A stretch of DNA of 34,275 nucleotides from Oribacterium sp. WCC10 (GCF_900113415.1 NZ_FOPH01000026.1:1-34275); one strand, 5' to 3'; counted from the first letter of the stretch, positions 16,546 to 24,801 are shown. Program-made: numbers and translations. The notes: generated by a model not told the origin, from the letters alone.

Positions 16546-16622
16546 GACTTAACCGTATCTATAAATGCCTGAACCTGGGGAAGCTTGATATATTCCGGCC
16601 TGTATAGAATGAGAAATATCCG
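16546..16622 (-). pseudogene. Remnant: C-terminal tail of a LysR-type regulator
   Basis: On the minus strand this segment encodes ILYRPEYIKLPQVQAFIDTV then KSCDK. It is nearly identical to the C-terminus of the intact LysR gene at 27863-28711 (LLYRPEYIKLPQVQAFIETV then KSC). DNA identity runs about 70 bp (16546-16615 with 27871-27940). The frame continues a short way to the right but soon enters the choloylglycine-hydrolase fragment encoded on the opposite strand. It is only a scar, with no start or DNA-binding domain. Confidence 0.75.
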
Positions 16623-16628
16623 GTATCG

Positions 16629-17165
16629 ATGCTGCATTGGATCATAGGCGATGCCAAACGCAGCATTGTGGTCGAGTACACAAAAAATCACATGGAAGTC
16701 TATAAAAATGATGTTGATGTACTGGCTAATCAGCCGGGGTTCGAGTGGCATCGTGAGAATCTTCGTAACTACATGAATCTTGATAGCGATATGCCGGAAA
16801 AGGTTGTCTTGAAAGATGTGAAGATGACACCTTTCGGTTCTGGCTCCATGATGCGAGGGTTACCGGGAGATTACTATTCCACATCCAGATTTGTCAGGGC
16901 AGCATATCTGAATAACAATTATCCTGTAAAATCCAATGAGGATGAGAACGTTTCCAGAATGTTCCACACTCTGTCAGGTGTTGCCATGATAGACGGTGCA
17001 GCAGAAATGCATGATGGAATGTACGAGAAAACTATTTACACCGGAGGATTTTCTTCAGCTACAGATACCTATTACTTCAATACTTATGAAGACCCGGCAA
17101 TAAAAAGTGTTCACATGAAGGACTATGATTTGAATGGAAAAGAGTTATTTGTTGTCGGTGACTAA
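16629..17165 (+). pseudogene. Choloylglycine hydrolase family (linear amide hydrolase), N-terminally truncated
   Basis: The 178-aa frame matches the second half of the Ntn-type choloylglycine/penicillin V hydrolases: LHWIIGDAKRSIVVEYTKNH, VLANQPGFEWHRENLRNYMNL, FGSGSMMRGLPGDYYSTSRFVRAAYL and SSATDTYYFNTYEDPAIKSV. Intact members are ~320-350 aa and begin Met-Cys, the Cys being the nucleophile. Here roughly the first 150 residues with that Cys are missing, and the sequence starts directly beside a LysR tail remnant. No ribosome site precedes the ATG at 16629. It is therefore a dead fragment, although the reading frame is still open. Confidence 0.82.
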
Positions 17166-17200
17166 CAGGCAGAAGCGTTTTCAGCTATGATGCATAATAA

Positions 17201-17287
17201 AAAAAGAGGCTCAAGCTAGTGATAGATACCTTCTTTACCGGACAACCGGAAGAGAGAGTACATATCACTAGTGGAGGTTTCTTTTTA
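17201..17287 (+). terminator. Large hairpin after the hydrolase fragment
   Basis: CTAGTGATA (17216-17224) pairs with TATCACTAG (17263-17271), and the outer flanks AAAGAGG and GGTTTCTTTTT extend the stem. An inner CCGG-ACAA-CCGG stem (17238-17249) sits in the loop. The right side ends in TTTCTTTTTATT. This looks like a two-storey rho-independent terminator, 36 nt past the stop. Confidence 0.65.
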
Positions 17288-17378
17288 TTGTGCAAAAATA
17301 TTTACAATGCCACTCGATTTTGTTAAAAATAGAACGAAGTGTGATTCTTAGCAAAATTAAATAAATGAAGGAACGAAT

Positions 17379-18392
17379 ATGTCTTATAAAAAAAGAAGCG
17401 CCCATGGCAGTGATTCATCAAGACGATATATACATATAATCCGTATCATAGAAGTGCTGATGGTGGTGATGAGCTTTGTGTCGATCATGGTCTATTTCAG
17501 TGTGAAACCGGATTTTTCCGCCAGCCAGAAGGAAAATGCTCATCTCATCGGAGTCACTTATATGACTATGAACAACGAGTTTTACGGGATCGTGAACGAG
17601 CAGATAAATCACAGAGTTGAAGCGCAGGGCGACAACATAGTTTTGAGAGACCCGACGCTTAGTGTGGAACGACAGATATCTCAGATAGAAGAGATGCTTG
17701 ATATGGGTATAGATGCGCTGGTGGTAACTCCGGTTGATGCGTCTGCACTTACGGAAGTGATGAAAAAGGCAAAATCCCGGGGTGTAAAGATAGTGGTCGT
17801 GGACACGGAACTTGAAGATCCGGAGCTTGCAGATGTGACTATCAAGTCTGACAATTATAATGCTGGAAAAGCTATAGGACAGTACTACTGCTCCAAACAT
17901 CCGGAGGGCTCCAGAGTGGTTGTTATGACGCACGATGAAGCTATGTCCGGGCGCCAGCGGGTACAGGGTTTTCTTGATGCTGTCAGTCAAAACGAGAAAA
18001 CAAATCTTGTAGGGGAGATACCCTGTGAGGGACAGTATGAGATAGCACTTCCCGGACTTGAGGGATTTATACAGTCGGGCAAAGAATTTGATGTGGTGTT
18101 CTGCTTAAATGACTTTGCAGCGCTTGGTGCAGCAACAGCTCTTGAGAAGTACGGTATGCTTGATCAGGTCGAGTTATATGGTGTAGATGCATCCCCTGAT
18201 GCCAAAGCTCTCATCAATGAAGGCAGGATGCAGGCATCGGCGGCCCAGTTTCCGACACGTATCGGTACGGAGGCAGCAGACTCCCTGTATGCACTTCTTA
18301 ACGGAGAAACCGTCCCGGGTGAAGTTGTGGTTCCCGTTCAGGTGGTCACTAAAGCTAATGTTGCATCATTTACCATAGACAGGTGGCAGTAG
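17379..18392 (+). CDS. Membrane-anchored periplasmic-type sugar-binding sensor protein
   Basis: A 337-aa protein with one uncleaved N-terminal membrane segment (about residues 20-46, VLMVVMSFVSIMVYFSV). A complete ribose/galactose-type binding fold (Peripla_BP_4) follows: IGVTYMTMNNEFYGIVNEQI, QISQIEEMLDMGIDALVVTPVDASALTEVMKKAKSRGVKIVVVDTE, VMTHDEAMSGRQRVQGFLDA, FCLNDFAALGAATALEKYG, YGVDASPDAKALINEGRMQASAAQFP. No transporter genes of that ABC class are nearby. The gene is one base ahead of a histidine kinase gene, as in the XylFII-LytS sensors of clostridia, where the binding protein passes the sugar signal to the kinase. GAAGGAACG precedes the ATG. I infer a sensing role rather than transport. 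Confidence 0.88.
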   Translation: MSYKKRSAHGSDSSRRYIHIIRIIEVLMVVMSFVSIMVYFSVKPDFSASQKENAHLIGVTYMTMNNEFYGIVNEQINHRVEAQGDNIVLRDPTLSVERQISQIEEMLDMGIDALVVTPVDASALTEVMKKAKSRGVKIVVVDTELEDPELADVTIKSDNYNAGKAIGQYYCSKHPEGSRVVVMTHDEAMSGRQRVQGFLDAVSQNEKTNLVGEIPCEGQYEIALPGLEGFIQSGKEFDVVFCLNDFAALGAATALEKYGMLDQVELYGVDASPDAKALINEGRMQASAAQFPTRIGTEAADSLYALLNGETVPGEVVVPVQVVTKANVASFTIDRWQ

Positions 18393-18393
18393 G

Positions 18394-19743
18394 ATGGAAG
18401 AAATATTAAATCAGAATCGGGATGGGATCAAGAGGGTATCTGCTCAGCTTTTTTCTTTGATGCAGCTGTTCAATTGTCTCATGATAATGTTTATCACTAT
18501 GGTAACGGCGCATGCCATGCACGGGTTTATACTGGAGGGCAATGCATTTGACCTTATCACAAAGTGCCATGCAACCATAGTTTACTGGAAGATTCCGGTT
18601 ATCGCCGGGATTCTGTACATAAGCCTGCTTTCACTGCTGTCCATAGAGTGTAACAATCATATAGAACTCATAGTGAAGCTGTGGCTTGAGATCGCAGTCA
18701 GTGCCGGACTGTTCTACTGTACAGGGCTGTCCTATACGGTAATGGTACTTCTGATACTGGCGGATATAGTCAGAAACAGGATAGACTGGAGTAAAAAGAT
18801 CCTTTATATCGTACTGCTTTCATGTGTGGATCTGGTACTTAACGGCAATGTTCTTTCAGGGTATGCCAATCCGGTTTCTGTAAACCAGATATGGACCTAC
18901 TACCGGCCAGATGTCGCTTCTGTTTTCTCCGGTGCCATCAACATCATGTTCCTTATAGATGTGTTTATCTTCATTCTCTACATGGTGTTCCTCATACTGG
19001 AACAGATGAGTGAGAAGGAGAGGATCGCGGCGCTTTACAGAGAGCTTTCAATCGCAAATCACAAGCTTGCGGAGGCAAACAAGCAGCTGGAGGAGTATAC
19101 TGAGGAGCTGGTAAGTGCTGCGGAGACCAGAGAGAGGAACCGTTTTGCACAGGAGATACATGATACCCTGGGGCATGCCCTCACAGGAATCGTCACAGGT
19201 ATAGAAGCCTGCATCATGCTTATGGATATTGCGCCGGATGCCACCAAGGAGCAGCTCAAGGCCATCGAGGAGGTTGCGAGACAGGGCATCACAGATGTTA
19301 GACAATCGGTGAAAGCATTGAGACCTGATGCACTGGAGAGACTAAAGCTTGAGGATGCGCTTCTCAAGATAATCGATGAAACCATGAGGTCTACAGGTAT
19401 TACCATCAATTACAACTGTACCACGTCACTCCTTAATTTAAGTCAGGATGAGGAGGATGCCATATACAGAATCGTGCAGGAGAGTGTGACCAATGCTATC
19501 CGCCATGGTAAGGCTGATGTCATAGACATTGGCATCGAAAGAGAAGACGGACTTCTGAAGATAAAGATTAAGGATAACGGAATCGGATGCGGAAAAGTGT
19601 ATAAAGGCTTCGGTCTCCACCATATGCAGGAGAGGCTCAGTCTCCTGAAAGGAACGCTTAGCTATGACGGTTCTGATGGCTTTACGATCGATGCCTCAAT
19701 TCCCATAAGATGGGGCAACAGTGCAGAAGAAAAAGAGGATTAA
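18394..19743 (+). CDS. Sensor histidine kinase (HisKA_3 family)
   Basis: A 449-aa protein. About six membrane helices span residues ~20-205, a predicted coiled coil lies at ~205-245, and a NarL-type kinase core follows. The dimerisation/phospho-acceptor motif is RFAQEIHDTLGHALTGI with His256, the N-box is IVQESVTNAIRHGKA, and the ATP-binding G motifs are DNGIGCG and GFGLHHMQERLSLLKG. The extracytoplasmic loops are short, so the kinase probably needs the anchored binding protein encoded just upstream (1-nt gap) to sense its ligand. It should phosphorylate the response regulator encoded 6 nt downstream. Confidence 0.93.
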   Translation: MEEILNQNRDGIKRVSAQLFSLMQLFNCLMIMFITMVTAHAMHGFILEGNAFDLITKCHATIVYWKIPVIAGILYISLLSLLSIECNNHIELIVKLWLEIAVSAGLFYCTGLSYTVMVLLILADIVRNRIDWSKKILYIVLLSCVDLVLNGNVLSGYANPVSVNQIWTYYRPDVASVFSGAINIMFLIDVFIFILYMVFLILEQMSEKERIAALYRELSIANHKLAEANKQLEEYTEELVSAAETRERNRFAQEIHDTLGHALTGIVTGIEACIMLMDIAPDATKEQLKAIEEVARQGITDVRQSVKALRPDALERLKLEDALLKIIDETMRSTGITINYNCTTSLLNLSQDEEDAIYRIVQESVTNAIRHGKADVIDIGIEREDGLLKIKIKDNGIGCGKVYKGFGLHHMQERLSLLKGTLSYDGSDGFTIDASIPIRWGNSAEEKED

Positions 19744-19749
19744 AGTAAA

Positions 19750-20424
19750 ATGATTAAGATTTTGATTGCTGATGATCAGGAGCTTTTGAGACAGAGTCTC
19801 ATGATCATACTGAAGAATACACCGGATTTTCAGGTTACGGATGCTGTCTCTGACGGCAGGGAAGTCATCCGTTCGGTCAGAAACGAAAAGCCGGACATCA
19901 TCCTCATGGATATCAGAATGCCGGGTATGGACGGAGTGGTGTGTACACAGATCATCAAAGAACAGTATCCTGAGATAAAAATCATCATCCTTACAACCTT
20001 TGATGATGACAAATATGTGTTTGATGCGCTTAAGTACGGGGCAAGCGGCTACCTCCTTAAAGGTATCTCGGTAACGGAGCTTTCGGATGCCATAAGAAAG
20101 GTTTACAACGGTACAGCTATAATCAACGAAGCGGTGACTTCCAAGGTGGTGAATCTTTTTTCTCAGATGGCCAAATCAAACATTGCCAATGAAGTTGACG
20201 ACGATATGGTGAAGGACCTCCGGGAGAATGAATGGAAAGTCGTAGTGCTTGTGGGCAGAGGACTCTCCAATAAGGAAATCGCGGCAAAGCTTGATCTCTC
20301 TGAGGGTACGGTTAGGAACACACTCAGTACTGTGCTCAGTAAGCTGAACCTAAGGGACAGAACCCAGCTCGCCATATGGGCGGTTCAGACCGGTACGGTC
20401 AATAAATATATAGACAACTTGTGA
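19750..20424 (+). CDS. NarL/LuxR-type response regulator
   Basis: A 224-aa protein. The receiver domain has acidic pair D8/D9, phospho-acceptor D54 (LMDIRMPGMDG), a Thr in IILTTFDDD and Lys in YLLKG. The C-terminal LuxR-type helix-turn-helix has VVVLVGRGLSNKEIAAKLDLSEGTVRNTLSTVLSKL. The glutamate often seen in the REREV motif of this domain is replaced (NEWKVVVLV). It is the output partner of the kinase upstream and overlaps or abuts the next gene at its TGA. The most likely target is the PTS operon, whose upstream region holds a 9-bp perfect inverted repeat at 21836-21866. Confidence 0.93.
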   Translation: MIKILIADDQELLRQSLMIILKNTPDFQVTDAVSDGREVIRSVRNEKPDIILMDIRMPGMDGVVCTQIIKEQYPEIKIIILTTFDDDKYVFDALKYGASGYLLKGISVTELSDAIRKVYNGTAIINEAVTSKVVNLFSQMAKSNIANEVDDDMVKDLRENEWKVVVLVGRGLSNKEIAAKLDLSEGTVRNTLSTVLSKLNLRDRTQLAIWAVQTGTVNKYIDNL

Positions 20425-20429
20425 GGACT

Positions 20430-21743
20430 ATGGTGAAAAGAAGATACAGATTACTACTAAGCGCTGTGCTGGTATTTTTGGCCGTACTTGTCGTATATGG
20501 CTTTCTTCCTCTAAGTTCCGGAAGTCAGAATGTGCTCACAGTTGGAGCCTTTGCGGGAAGTTACTGGAGTCTGCAGAATGGTAATTCCTACAAGATACTT
20601 GATGATGCCATCGATCTTTTCGAAAAGGAAAATCCGGGAGTCAGAGTTCAATATGTGAGCGGAATCACGAGAGACCAGTATCAGGAGTGGCTTTCCGGGA
20701 AGAAGGCAGAGGGGAAGATGCCGGATGTTTTTCTGGTTCCCTCAGATAGTTTCCAAAGCTTTGCGGAAATAGGTGCGATGCAGAGCCTTGATGGTTTCAT
20801 AAAGCATGACAATGATTTTTCCGAGGATGTGTTTTATGAAAAGGCTCTTCAGAGTGGACGATACAGAAATATGCTGTACGCACTTCCGTATGAATGTTCA
20901 CCCGTAATTATGGTCATGAACAGGACATTGCTTCAGGACAACGGCATTCCGGAACCTCGGAAGGACTGGACCTGGAATGAGTTTTATGAGGCCTGCAGGA
21001 TGACAGGTGTGTCTGAAGGAGAGGCTTCCGGGCAGTATGGGGTCATAGATTACAGCTGGAAGGATGCCTTTGCAGCAAACCGGGTAAAGCTTTTCAATGA
21101 CAAGGGTACAGCCTGTGACTTTACAGGAGATAACATAAATGAGGCATTGATACTTTTGGAGCAGCTGTCAAAGCTTCCGAAAGGCAAGGTGATCTCCGCC
21201 GGTGATTTCTATAAGGGAGTGGTTGCCTTCGAGCCGATGTCCTTTGCAACATACAGGGCGAGGGTCCAGAATGACCTGAGCTATCAGAACTACTCGGATT
21301 TTGAGTGGGGCTATACATCCATGCCGGCAGGTACTGCAGGTGACAATGTTTCGCGACTGGACACACTCACTGTTGCCATGTCATCTGATTCACACAGTAA
21401 AAGGGATGCCTGGAGGTTCATAAAGACCCTTACAGCGACTGAGGCCATACAAAAAGAGATATATGACTATTCAGAGGGGCTGTCACCCCTTAAGTCAGTT
21501 ACGGAAGATCCTGCGATGGAAGAGTATGTGCTGGACCGTTACGGAGTGGTTCTGGACAGAGATGTGATTACTTATGTCATGGAAAGAGCGGAAAATGAAA
21601 ACCGCTTTCCCGATTATGAGGAGCTGGAGACTGAGGTGACCACTGCGGTGGACTCGATTCTTGAGGATAAGTCCAATATCCGTATGGAACAGATCATATG
21701 GAACCGAAGGATCAACAATTACATAAAGAAATTGAGCTATTAA
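20430..21743 (+). CDS. Second membrane-anchored extracellular solute-binding protein
   Basis: A protein of about 437 aa with a basic start (MVKRRYR), a hydrophobic segment (LLLSAVLVFLAVLVVYGFLPL) and no lipobox cysteine. A family 1 (maltose-type) binding fold follows: LTVGAFAGSYWSLQNGNSYKILDDAIDLFEKENPGVRVQYVSG, MPDVFLVPSDSFQSFAEIGAMQSLDGFI, MLYALPYECSPVIMVMNRTLLQDNGIPEPRKDWTWNEFYEACR, TVAMSSDSHSKRDAWRFIKTLT. It is the last gene of the sensor cluster, starting at the response-regulator stop (a GTG at 20421 overlaps it as GTGA; the ATG at 20430 follows TGAGG). No permease or ATPase genes accompany it. It is either an accessory sensor or a sugar-capturing protein for the PTS region. Confidence 0.87.
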   Translation: MVKRRYRLLLSAVLVFLAVLVVYGFLPLSSGSQNVLTVGAFAGSYWSLQNGNSYKILDDAIDLFEKENPGVRVQYVSGITRDQYQEWLSGKKAEGKMPDVFLVPSDSFQSFAEIGAMQSLDGFIKHDNDFSEDVFYEKALQSGRYRNMLYALPYECSPVIMVMNRTLLQDNGIPEPRKDWTWNEFYEACRMTGVSEGEASGQYGVIDYSWKDAFAANRVKLFNDKGTACDFTGDNINEALILLEQLSKLPKGKVISAGDFYKGVVAFEPMSFATYRARVQNDLSYQNYSDFEWGYTSMPAGTAGDNVSRLDTLTVAMSSDSHSKRDAWRFIKTLTATEAIQKEIYDYSEGLSPLKSVTEDPAMEEYVLDRYGVVLDRDVITYVMERAENENRFPDYEELETEVTTAVDSILEDKSNIRMEQIIWNRRINNYIKKLSY

Positions 21744-21755
21744 ATATTAAGGTTA

Positions 21756-21793
21756 AAGAGTTCTCTGCACTTGCTGCGGAGAACTCTTTTTTT
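21756..21793 (+). terminator. Terminator of the sensor operon
   Basis: AGAGTTCTC (21758-21766) pairs with GGAGAACTCT (21778-21787), with GC/GC near the loop, and is followed by eight T. It cleanly separates the sensor genes from the PTS genes, so the PTS has its own promoter. Confidence 0.9.
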
Positions 21794-21835
21794 ACAAATG
21801 ACAAATGTCATGTCCTTTGGAGTACAAATTACTTG

Positions 21836-21866
21836 TTAAATCAGTGACGCATGTTACCTGATTTAA
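21836..21866. promoter_or_regulatory. Inverted-repeat operator candidate upstream of the PTS operon
   Basis: TTAAATCAG (21836-21844) and CTGATTTAA (21858-21866) are perfect 9-bp inverted arms separated by 13 bases. A possible -10, TATAGT, lies at about 21881-21886 with no good -35, as expected for an activator-dependent promoter. The first PTS start is at 22021, giving a ~135-nt leader. The response regulator encoded upstream is the natural candidate to bind here. Confidence 0.55.
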
Positions 21867-22020
21867 TGTTTTGAAATCGTTATAGTATCTGTGTGATCAG
21901 ACAGAACGTGGCTCCGGTTTACGGGCCGGGCAGCTGATGATTTGAAGTAACTGTTGTAAGTAACTTAAGCTCTTACAGAAAGTGTGTAATGGGCTGGGTT
22001 CTCAAAGGGGAGGTATATGT

Positions 22021-22449
22021 ATGAAATATGTTGTACTGGTCAGTCACGGTGAATTTGCTCCGGGGCTGAGGAGTGCGGCCTGCATGCTTGCCGGAGAAGA
22101 CAGGGAAGATCTTCTGGCAACAAGTCTTAAGGACGGCATGGGTGCAGATGAGTTTTGCGGGAACGTTAGAGAGATGCTCAAGGTAGTAAAGGAAGAAGAT
22201 GAGATCATACTTTTTGGTGATCTGATCGGCGGTTCACCACTTACCAATGCAGCCAATGTTATCTCTGAGCTGGGGCTTCTCGGAAGGACGAGAATGTTTG
22301 GAGGAATGAATCTTCCGCTGGTTATCACAACGGTGATAGGCAAAGATGATGCAGAAACTGATGAAGTTCTGGCCGATGCTTTGGAGGGTGCAAGAGATCA
22401 ATTGCACGAGTTCAGGATTGAAGCAGAGGATGAGGAAGAAGAACTTTAA
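22021..22449 (+). CDS. PTS mannose/fructose/sorbose family IIA component
   Basis: A 142-aa EIIA-Man domain. The phospho-accepting histidine is His9 in VVLVSHGEFAPGL, and the DLIGGSPLTNAANVI stretch is the conserved loop next to the active site. The tail is very acidic (EAEDEEEEL). It accepts phosphate from HPr and passes it to IIB. The start is placed at 22021 because GGGGAGG lies ~7 nt upstream; an in-frame ATG at 21982 has no site. It is the first gene of the four-gene PTS. Confidence 0.93.
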   Translation: MKYVVLVSHGEFAPGLRSAACMLAGEDREDLLATSLKDGMGADEFCGNVREMLKVVKEEDEIILFGDLIGGSPLTNAANVISELGLLGRTRMFGGMNLPLVITTVIGKDDAETDEVLADALEGARDQLHEFRIEAEDEEEEL

Positions 22450-22526
22450 ATTATATGAGCCGGTTGGATCTGCAGCTCTATGGCAGAGATAAACGGCAAA
22501 AACATGCCTTTATAGAGGAGGAAGAT

Positions 22527-23024
22527 ATGGCAGTAACATTTTTACGAATTGATGACAGAATGATCCACGGACAGACGGTGACAAGATGGGCACTTGAGTA
22601 CCCTTGTGACGGACTCATCGCAGTTAATGATGCAGCGGCAGCAAGTCCTGTTTTGAAGGCTGCTTATAAGAGTGCTTCTGACAAGAAGACATTTGTATGG
22701 GGTGTAGATGAGTTCATCGCTAAGAGCAAGAAGGTAATCGAGTCCGATACACGTTACTTCGTTATCACAAAAAATCCGATCGATATGAAGAAGATACTTG
22801 TTGATGCAGGATTTGTACCGGGGGATGTTAAAACCGTTATCGTTGGACCATGCAACGACAGACCGGGAGCCGTTAAACTGGGCAACAACCAGTCCATCAC
22901 GCAGGAAGAGGCACAGGCTCTTGAAGATATCAGAAACACAGGCTATGAAGTAGAGTTCTCACTTCTCAAAGAAACATCTATCGGTAACTGGAACAAGTTC
23001 AGAGGTCAGTTTGGCTTTAACTAA
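22527..23024 (+). CDS. PTS mannose/fructose/sorbose family IIB component
   Basis: A 165-aa IIB-Man/Sor protein with the phosphorylation site His14 in RIDDRMIHGQTVTRW and the family pattern VGPCNDRPGAVKLGNNQSITQEEAQAL. It takes phosphate from IIA and gives it to the sugar while IIC/IID carry it across. The ATG at 22527 follows GAGGAGG by 5-6 nt. It is a separate polypeptide rather than fused to IIA as in E. coli ManX. Confidence 0.93.
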   Translation: MAVTFLRIDDRMIHGQTVTRWALEYPCDGLIAVNDAAAASPVLKAAYKSASDKKTFVWGVDEFIAKSKKVIESDTRYFVITKNPIDMKKILVDAGFVPGDVKTVIVGPCNDRPGAVKLGNNQSITQEEAQALEDIRNTGYEVEFSLLKETSIGNWNKFRGQFGFN

Positions 23025-23047
23025 TTGATAAACTAAGGAGATTAATC

Positions 23048-23905
23048 ATGAACATAAGTATTATTCAGGCTATAATTCTCGGTTTGTTTGCATCTCTTTC
23101 AAGTATGCCGGGACTTGGCGGAACATCTATCGGTAACTACACACTGGGACGTCCTCTGGTTGGCGGACTTATATGCGGTATCGTTTTAGGAGATATCCCG
23201 ACCGGTATTCTGGTGGGATGCGCGATGCAGGTTGTTTATATCGCACTTGTAACACCGGGCGGAACAGTTTCCGCAGACGTTCGTGCCGTATCTTATATCG
23301 GTATTCCTCTTGCCATGCTTGCCTTAAAGAGCTACGGACTTGCTGCTGATTCGGCAGAAGGAATCGCTCTTGCAACCTCCTTCGGAACCATGGTAGGTAC
23401 TATCGGAACTGTTCTTTTCTACGGGACTGCAACTATGAACCTCATCTGGCAGCACATGGGCTGGAAGTGGGTTGACAATAGAGAGTATCATAAGCTTTAT
23501 CTTGTAGACATGGTTCTTCCATGGATCTCACATATCACATTTTCACTTATCCCTACAGTAGTTATGTGTCTCCTCGGTGAGCCTGTTGTTAATCTCATCA
23601 AGACATCACTTCCCATGGATGGAATCCCGATGAAGACACTCTTCACGGTTGGTGCACTCCTTCCCTGCGTCGGAATCGCAATCCTTTTAAAGCAGATCGT
23701 CAGATCGGTAATTGATTTCGTACCATATCTTTTCGGATTTACACTGGCAGCTTCTATGGGTCTTAATCTTGTAAGTGCAACAGTTGTTGCGGCAATGTTT
23801 GCAATTGTTATCTACAACCTTAAGATGCTTCAGCTCAAGAAGGCAGCGCCTGCAGCAGCCAATGCTTCAAACAATAACTGGGATGATGACGAGGAGGACA
23901 TTTAA
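23048..23905 (+). CDS. PTS mannose/fructose/sorbose family IIC component
   Basis: A 285-aa hydrophobic membrane channel subunit. It has MPGLGGTSIGNYTLGRPLVGGLICGIVLGD and GCAMQVVYIALVTPGGTVSADVRAVSYIGIPLAML near the N-end, typical of EIIC-Man/Sor. The C-terminal tail is cytoplasmic, first A/K-rich then acidic (NNNWDDDEEDI). AAGGAG precedes the ATG. Its 3' end contains the GAGGAGG ribosome site of the IID gene, one base from its stop, so the two are translationally linked. Confidence 0.94.
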   Translation: MNISIIQAIILGLFASLSSMPGLGGTSIGNYTLGRPLVGGLICGIVLGDIPTGILVGCAMQVVYIALVTPGGTVSADVRAVSYIGIPLAMLALKSYGLAADSAEGIALATSFGTMVGTIGTVLFYGTATMNLIWQHMGWKWVDNREYHKLYLVDMVLPWISHITFSLIPTVVMCLLGEPVVNLIKTSLPMDGIPMKTLFTVGALLPCVGIAILLKQIVRSVIDFVPYLFGFTLAASMGLNLVSATVVAAMFAIVIYNLKMLQLKKAAPAAANASNNNWDDDEEDI

Positions 23906-23906
23906 A

Positions 23907-24743
23907 ATGGCTGAGAAGAAAATATCGAAGAAGACATTATCAAAAGCTTTTCATAACTGGTATTACGGTAACCTGACATGCTTCTCTCAGGAGCACATGC
24001 AGACCTTTGGCTATCTCTGCTCCATGCTTCCTATAGTAGATGAGCTTTATGATGACGAAGACAAGAAGGCTGAGGCAATGGATACATACCGTGCTTTCTT
24101 TAATACAGAGCCTCAGCTCGGTGCAATCATAGTCGGTGTGACAGCCGGACTTGAGGAGGCAAGAGCCAATGGAAATAAAGAGGTAGACTCAGAGACTATC
24201 AACGGTCTCCGTGCAGGTCTCATGGGACCTATCGCCGGTATCGGTGATTCACTTGTAGTAGGAACTGTGATCCCGATCCTTCTCGGTATCGCCATGGGTA
24301 TGTCAGGCGGCGGCTCTCCGATGGGTGCTATATTCTACATGCTGGTTTGGAACCTGTTCGCTTACTTCGGAATGAAGTTCATCTATAACAAGGGTTATCA
24401 GATGGGTACAAAAGCTGTTGAGTTCCTTGTAGGCGATATAGGAATGGCTATCCGTGAGGCAGTCACAACACTCGGCGGTATAGTAATAGGTGCGGTAAGT
24501 GCCACATGGGTCAGTGTAAAGACCAGCTTCCATCTCGTAAATGCAAGCGGTGAGGCTTACATGGTTCTCCAGGAGAAACTCGATGGAGTATTCCCGGGAG
24601 TGCTTACAGCTATCGTAGTAATCTTCTGCTGGTGGCTCATGGCCAAGAAGCAGTTCAGCCCTATCAAGGTTATGCTTCTCCTTGTGGTTATCGCCTTCGC
24701 AGGTGTAGTACTTGGATTCTTCAATCCGGGTCTTTCATATTAA
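23907..24743 (+). CDS. PTS mannose/fructose/sorbose family IID component
   Basis: A 278-aa partner of IIC. Diagnostic segments are FHNWYYGNLTCFSQEHMQTFGYLCSMLPIVDELY, FFNTEPQLGAIIVGVTAGLEE, INGLRAGLMGPIAGIGDSLVVGTVIPILLGIAMGM and the C-terminal membrane helices. IID occurs only in the mannose family of PTS. The start at 23907 follows GAGGAGG with a 7-nt gap. Together with IIA, IIB and IIC it makes a full permease for a hexose or amino sugar; the exact sugar cannot be read from the sequence. Confidence 0.94.
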   Translation: MAEKKISKKTLSKAFHNWYYGNLTCFSQEHMQTFGYLCSMLPIVDELYDDEDKKAEAMDTYRAFFNTEPQLGAIIVGVTAGLEEARANGNKEVDSETINGLRAGLMGPIAGIGDSLVVGTVIPILLGIAMGMSGGGSPMGAIFYMLVWNLFAYFGMKFIYNKGYQMGTKAVEFLVGDIGMAIREAVTTLGGIVIGAVSATWVSVKTSFHLVNASGEAYMVLQEKLDGVFPGVLTAIVVIFCWWLMAKKQFSPIKVMLLLVVIAFAGVVLGFFNPGLSY

Positions 24744-24760
24744 GACTGAATGGTGAGTTA

Positions 24761-24801
24761 CCAAGAGGCAGTTTCTACAATTGATGAAATACTGAGATAA
24801 G
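24761..24801 (+). pseudogene. Ghost of a YitT gene (3' end only)
   Basis: About 33 bases ending TCTACAATTGATGAAATACT then GAGATAAG repeat the last 10 codons and stop of the YitT gene (compare 16465-16497) with one or two changes. The word CCAAGAGGCA immediately before (24761-24770) also occurs ahead of the YitT start (15623-15632). This suggests a second YitT locus that lost its whole interior. Confidence 0.6.

Noticed and set aside
16533-16751. 72-codon minus-strand frame as a gene
   Set aside because: Its last part is the LysR tail remnant and its first part is antisense to the hydrolase fragment, so it is a chance fusion of two scars.
17201-17287. Riboswitch upstream of the sugar-sensor operon
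   Set aside because: The paired structure lies right after the previous gene's stop and ends in a T-rich tract, which fits a terminator; no known aptamer core was recognised.
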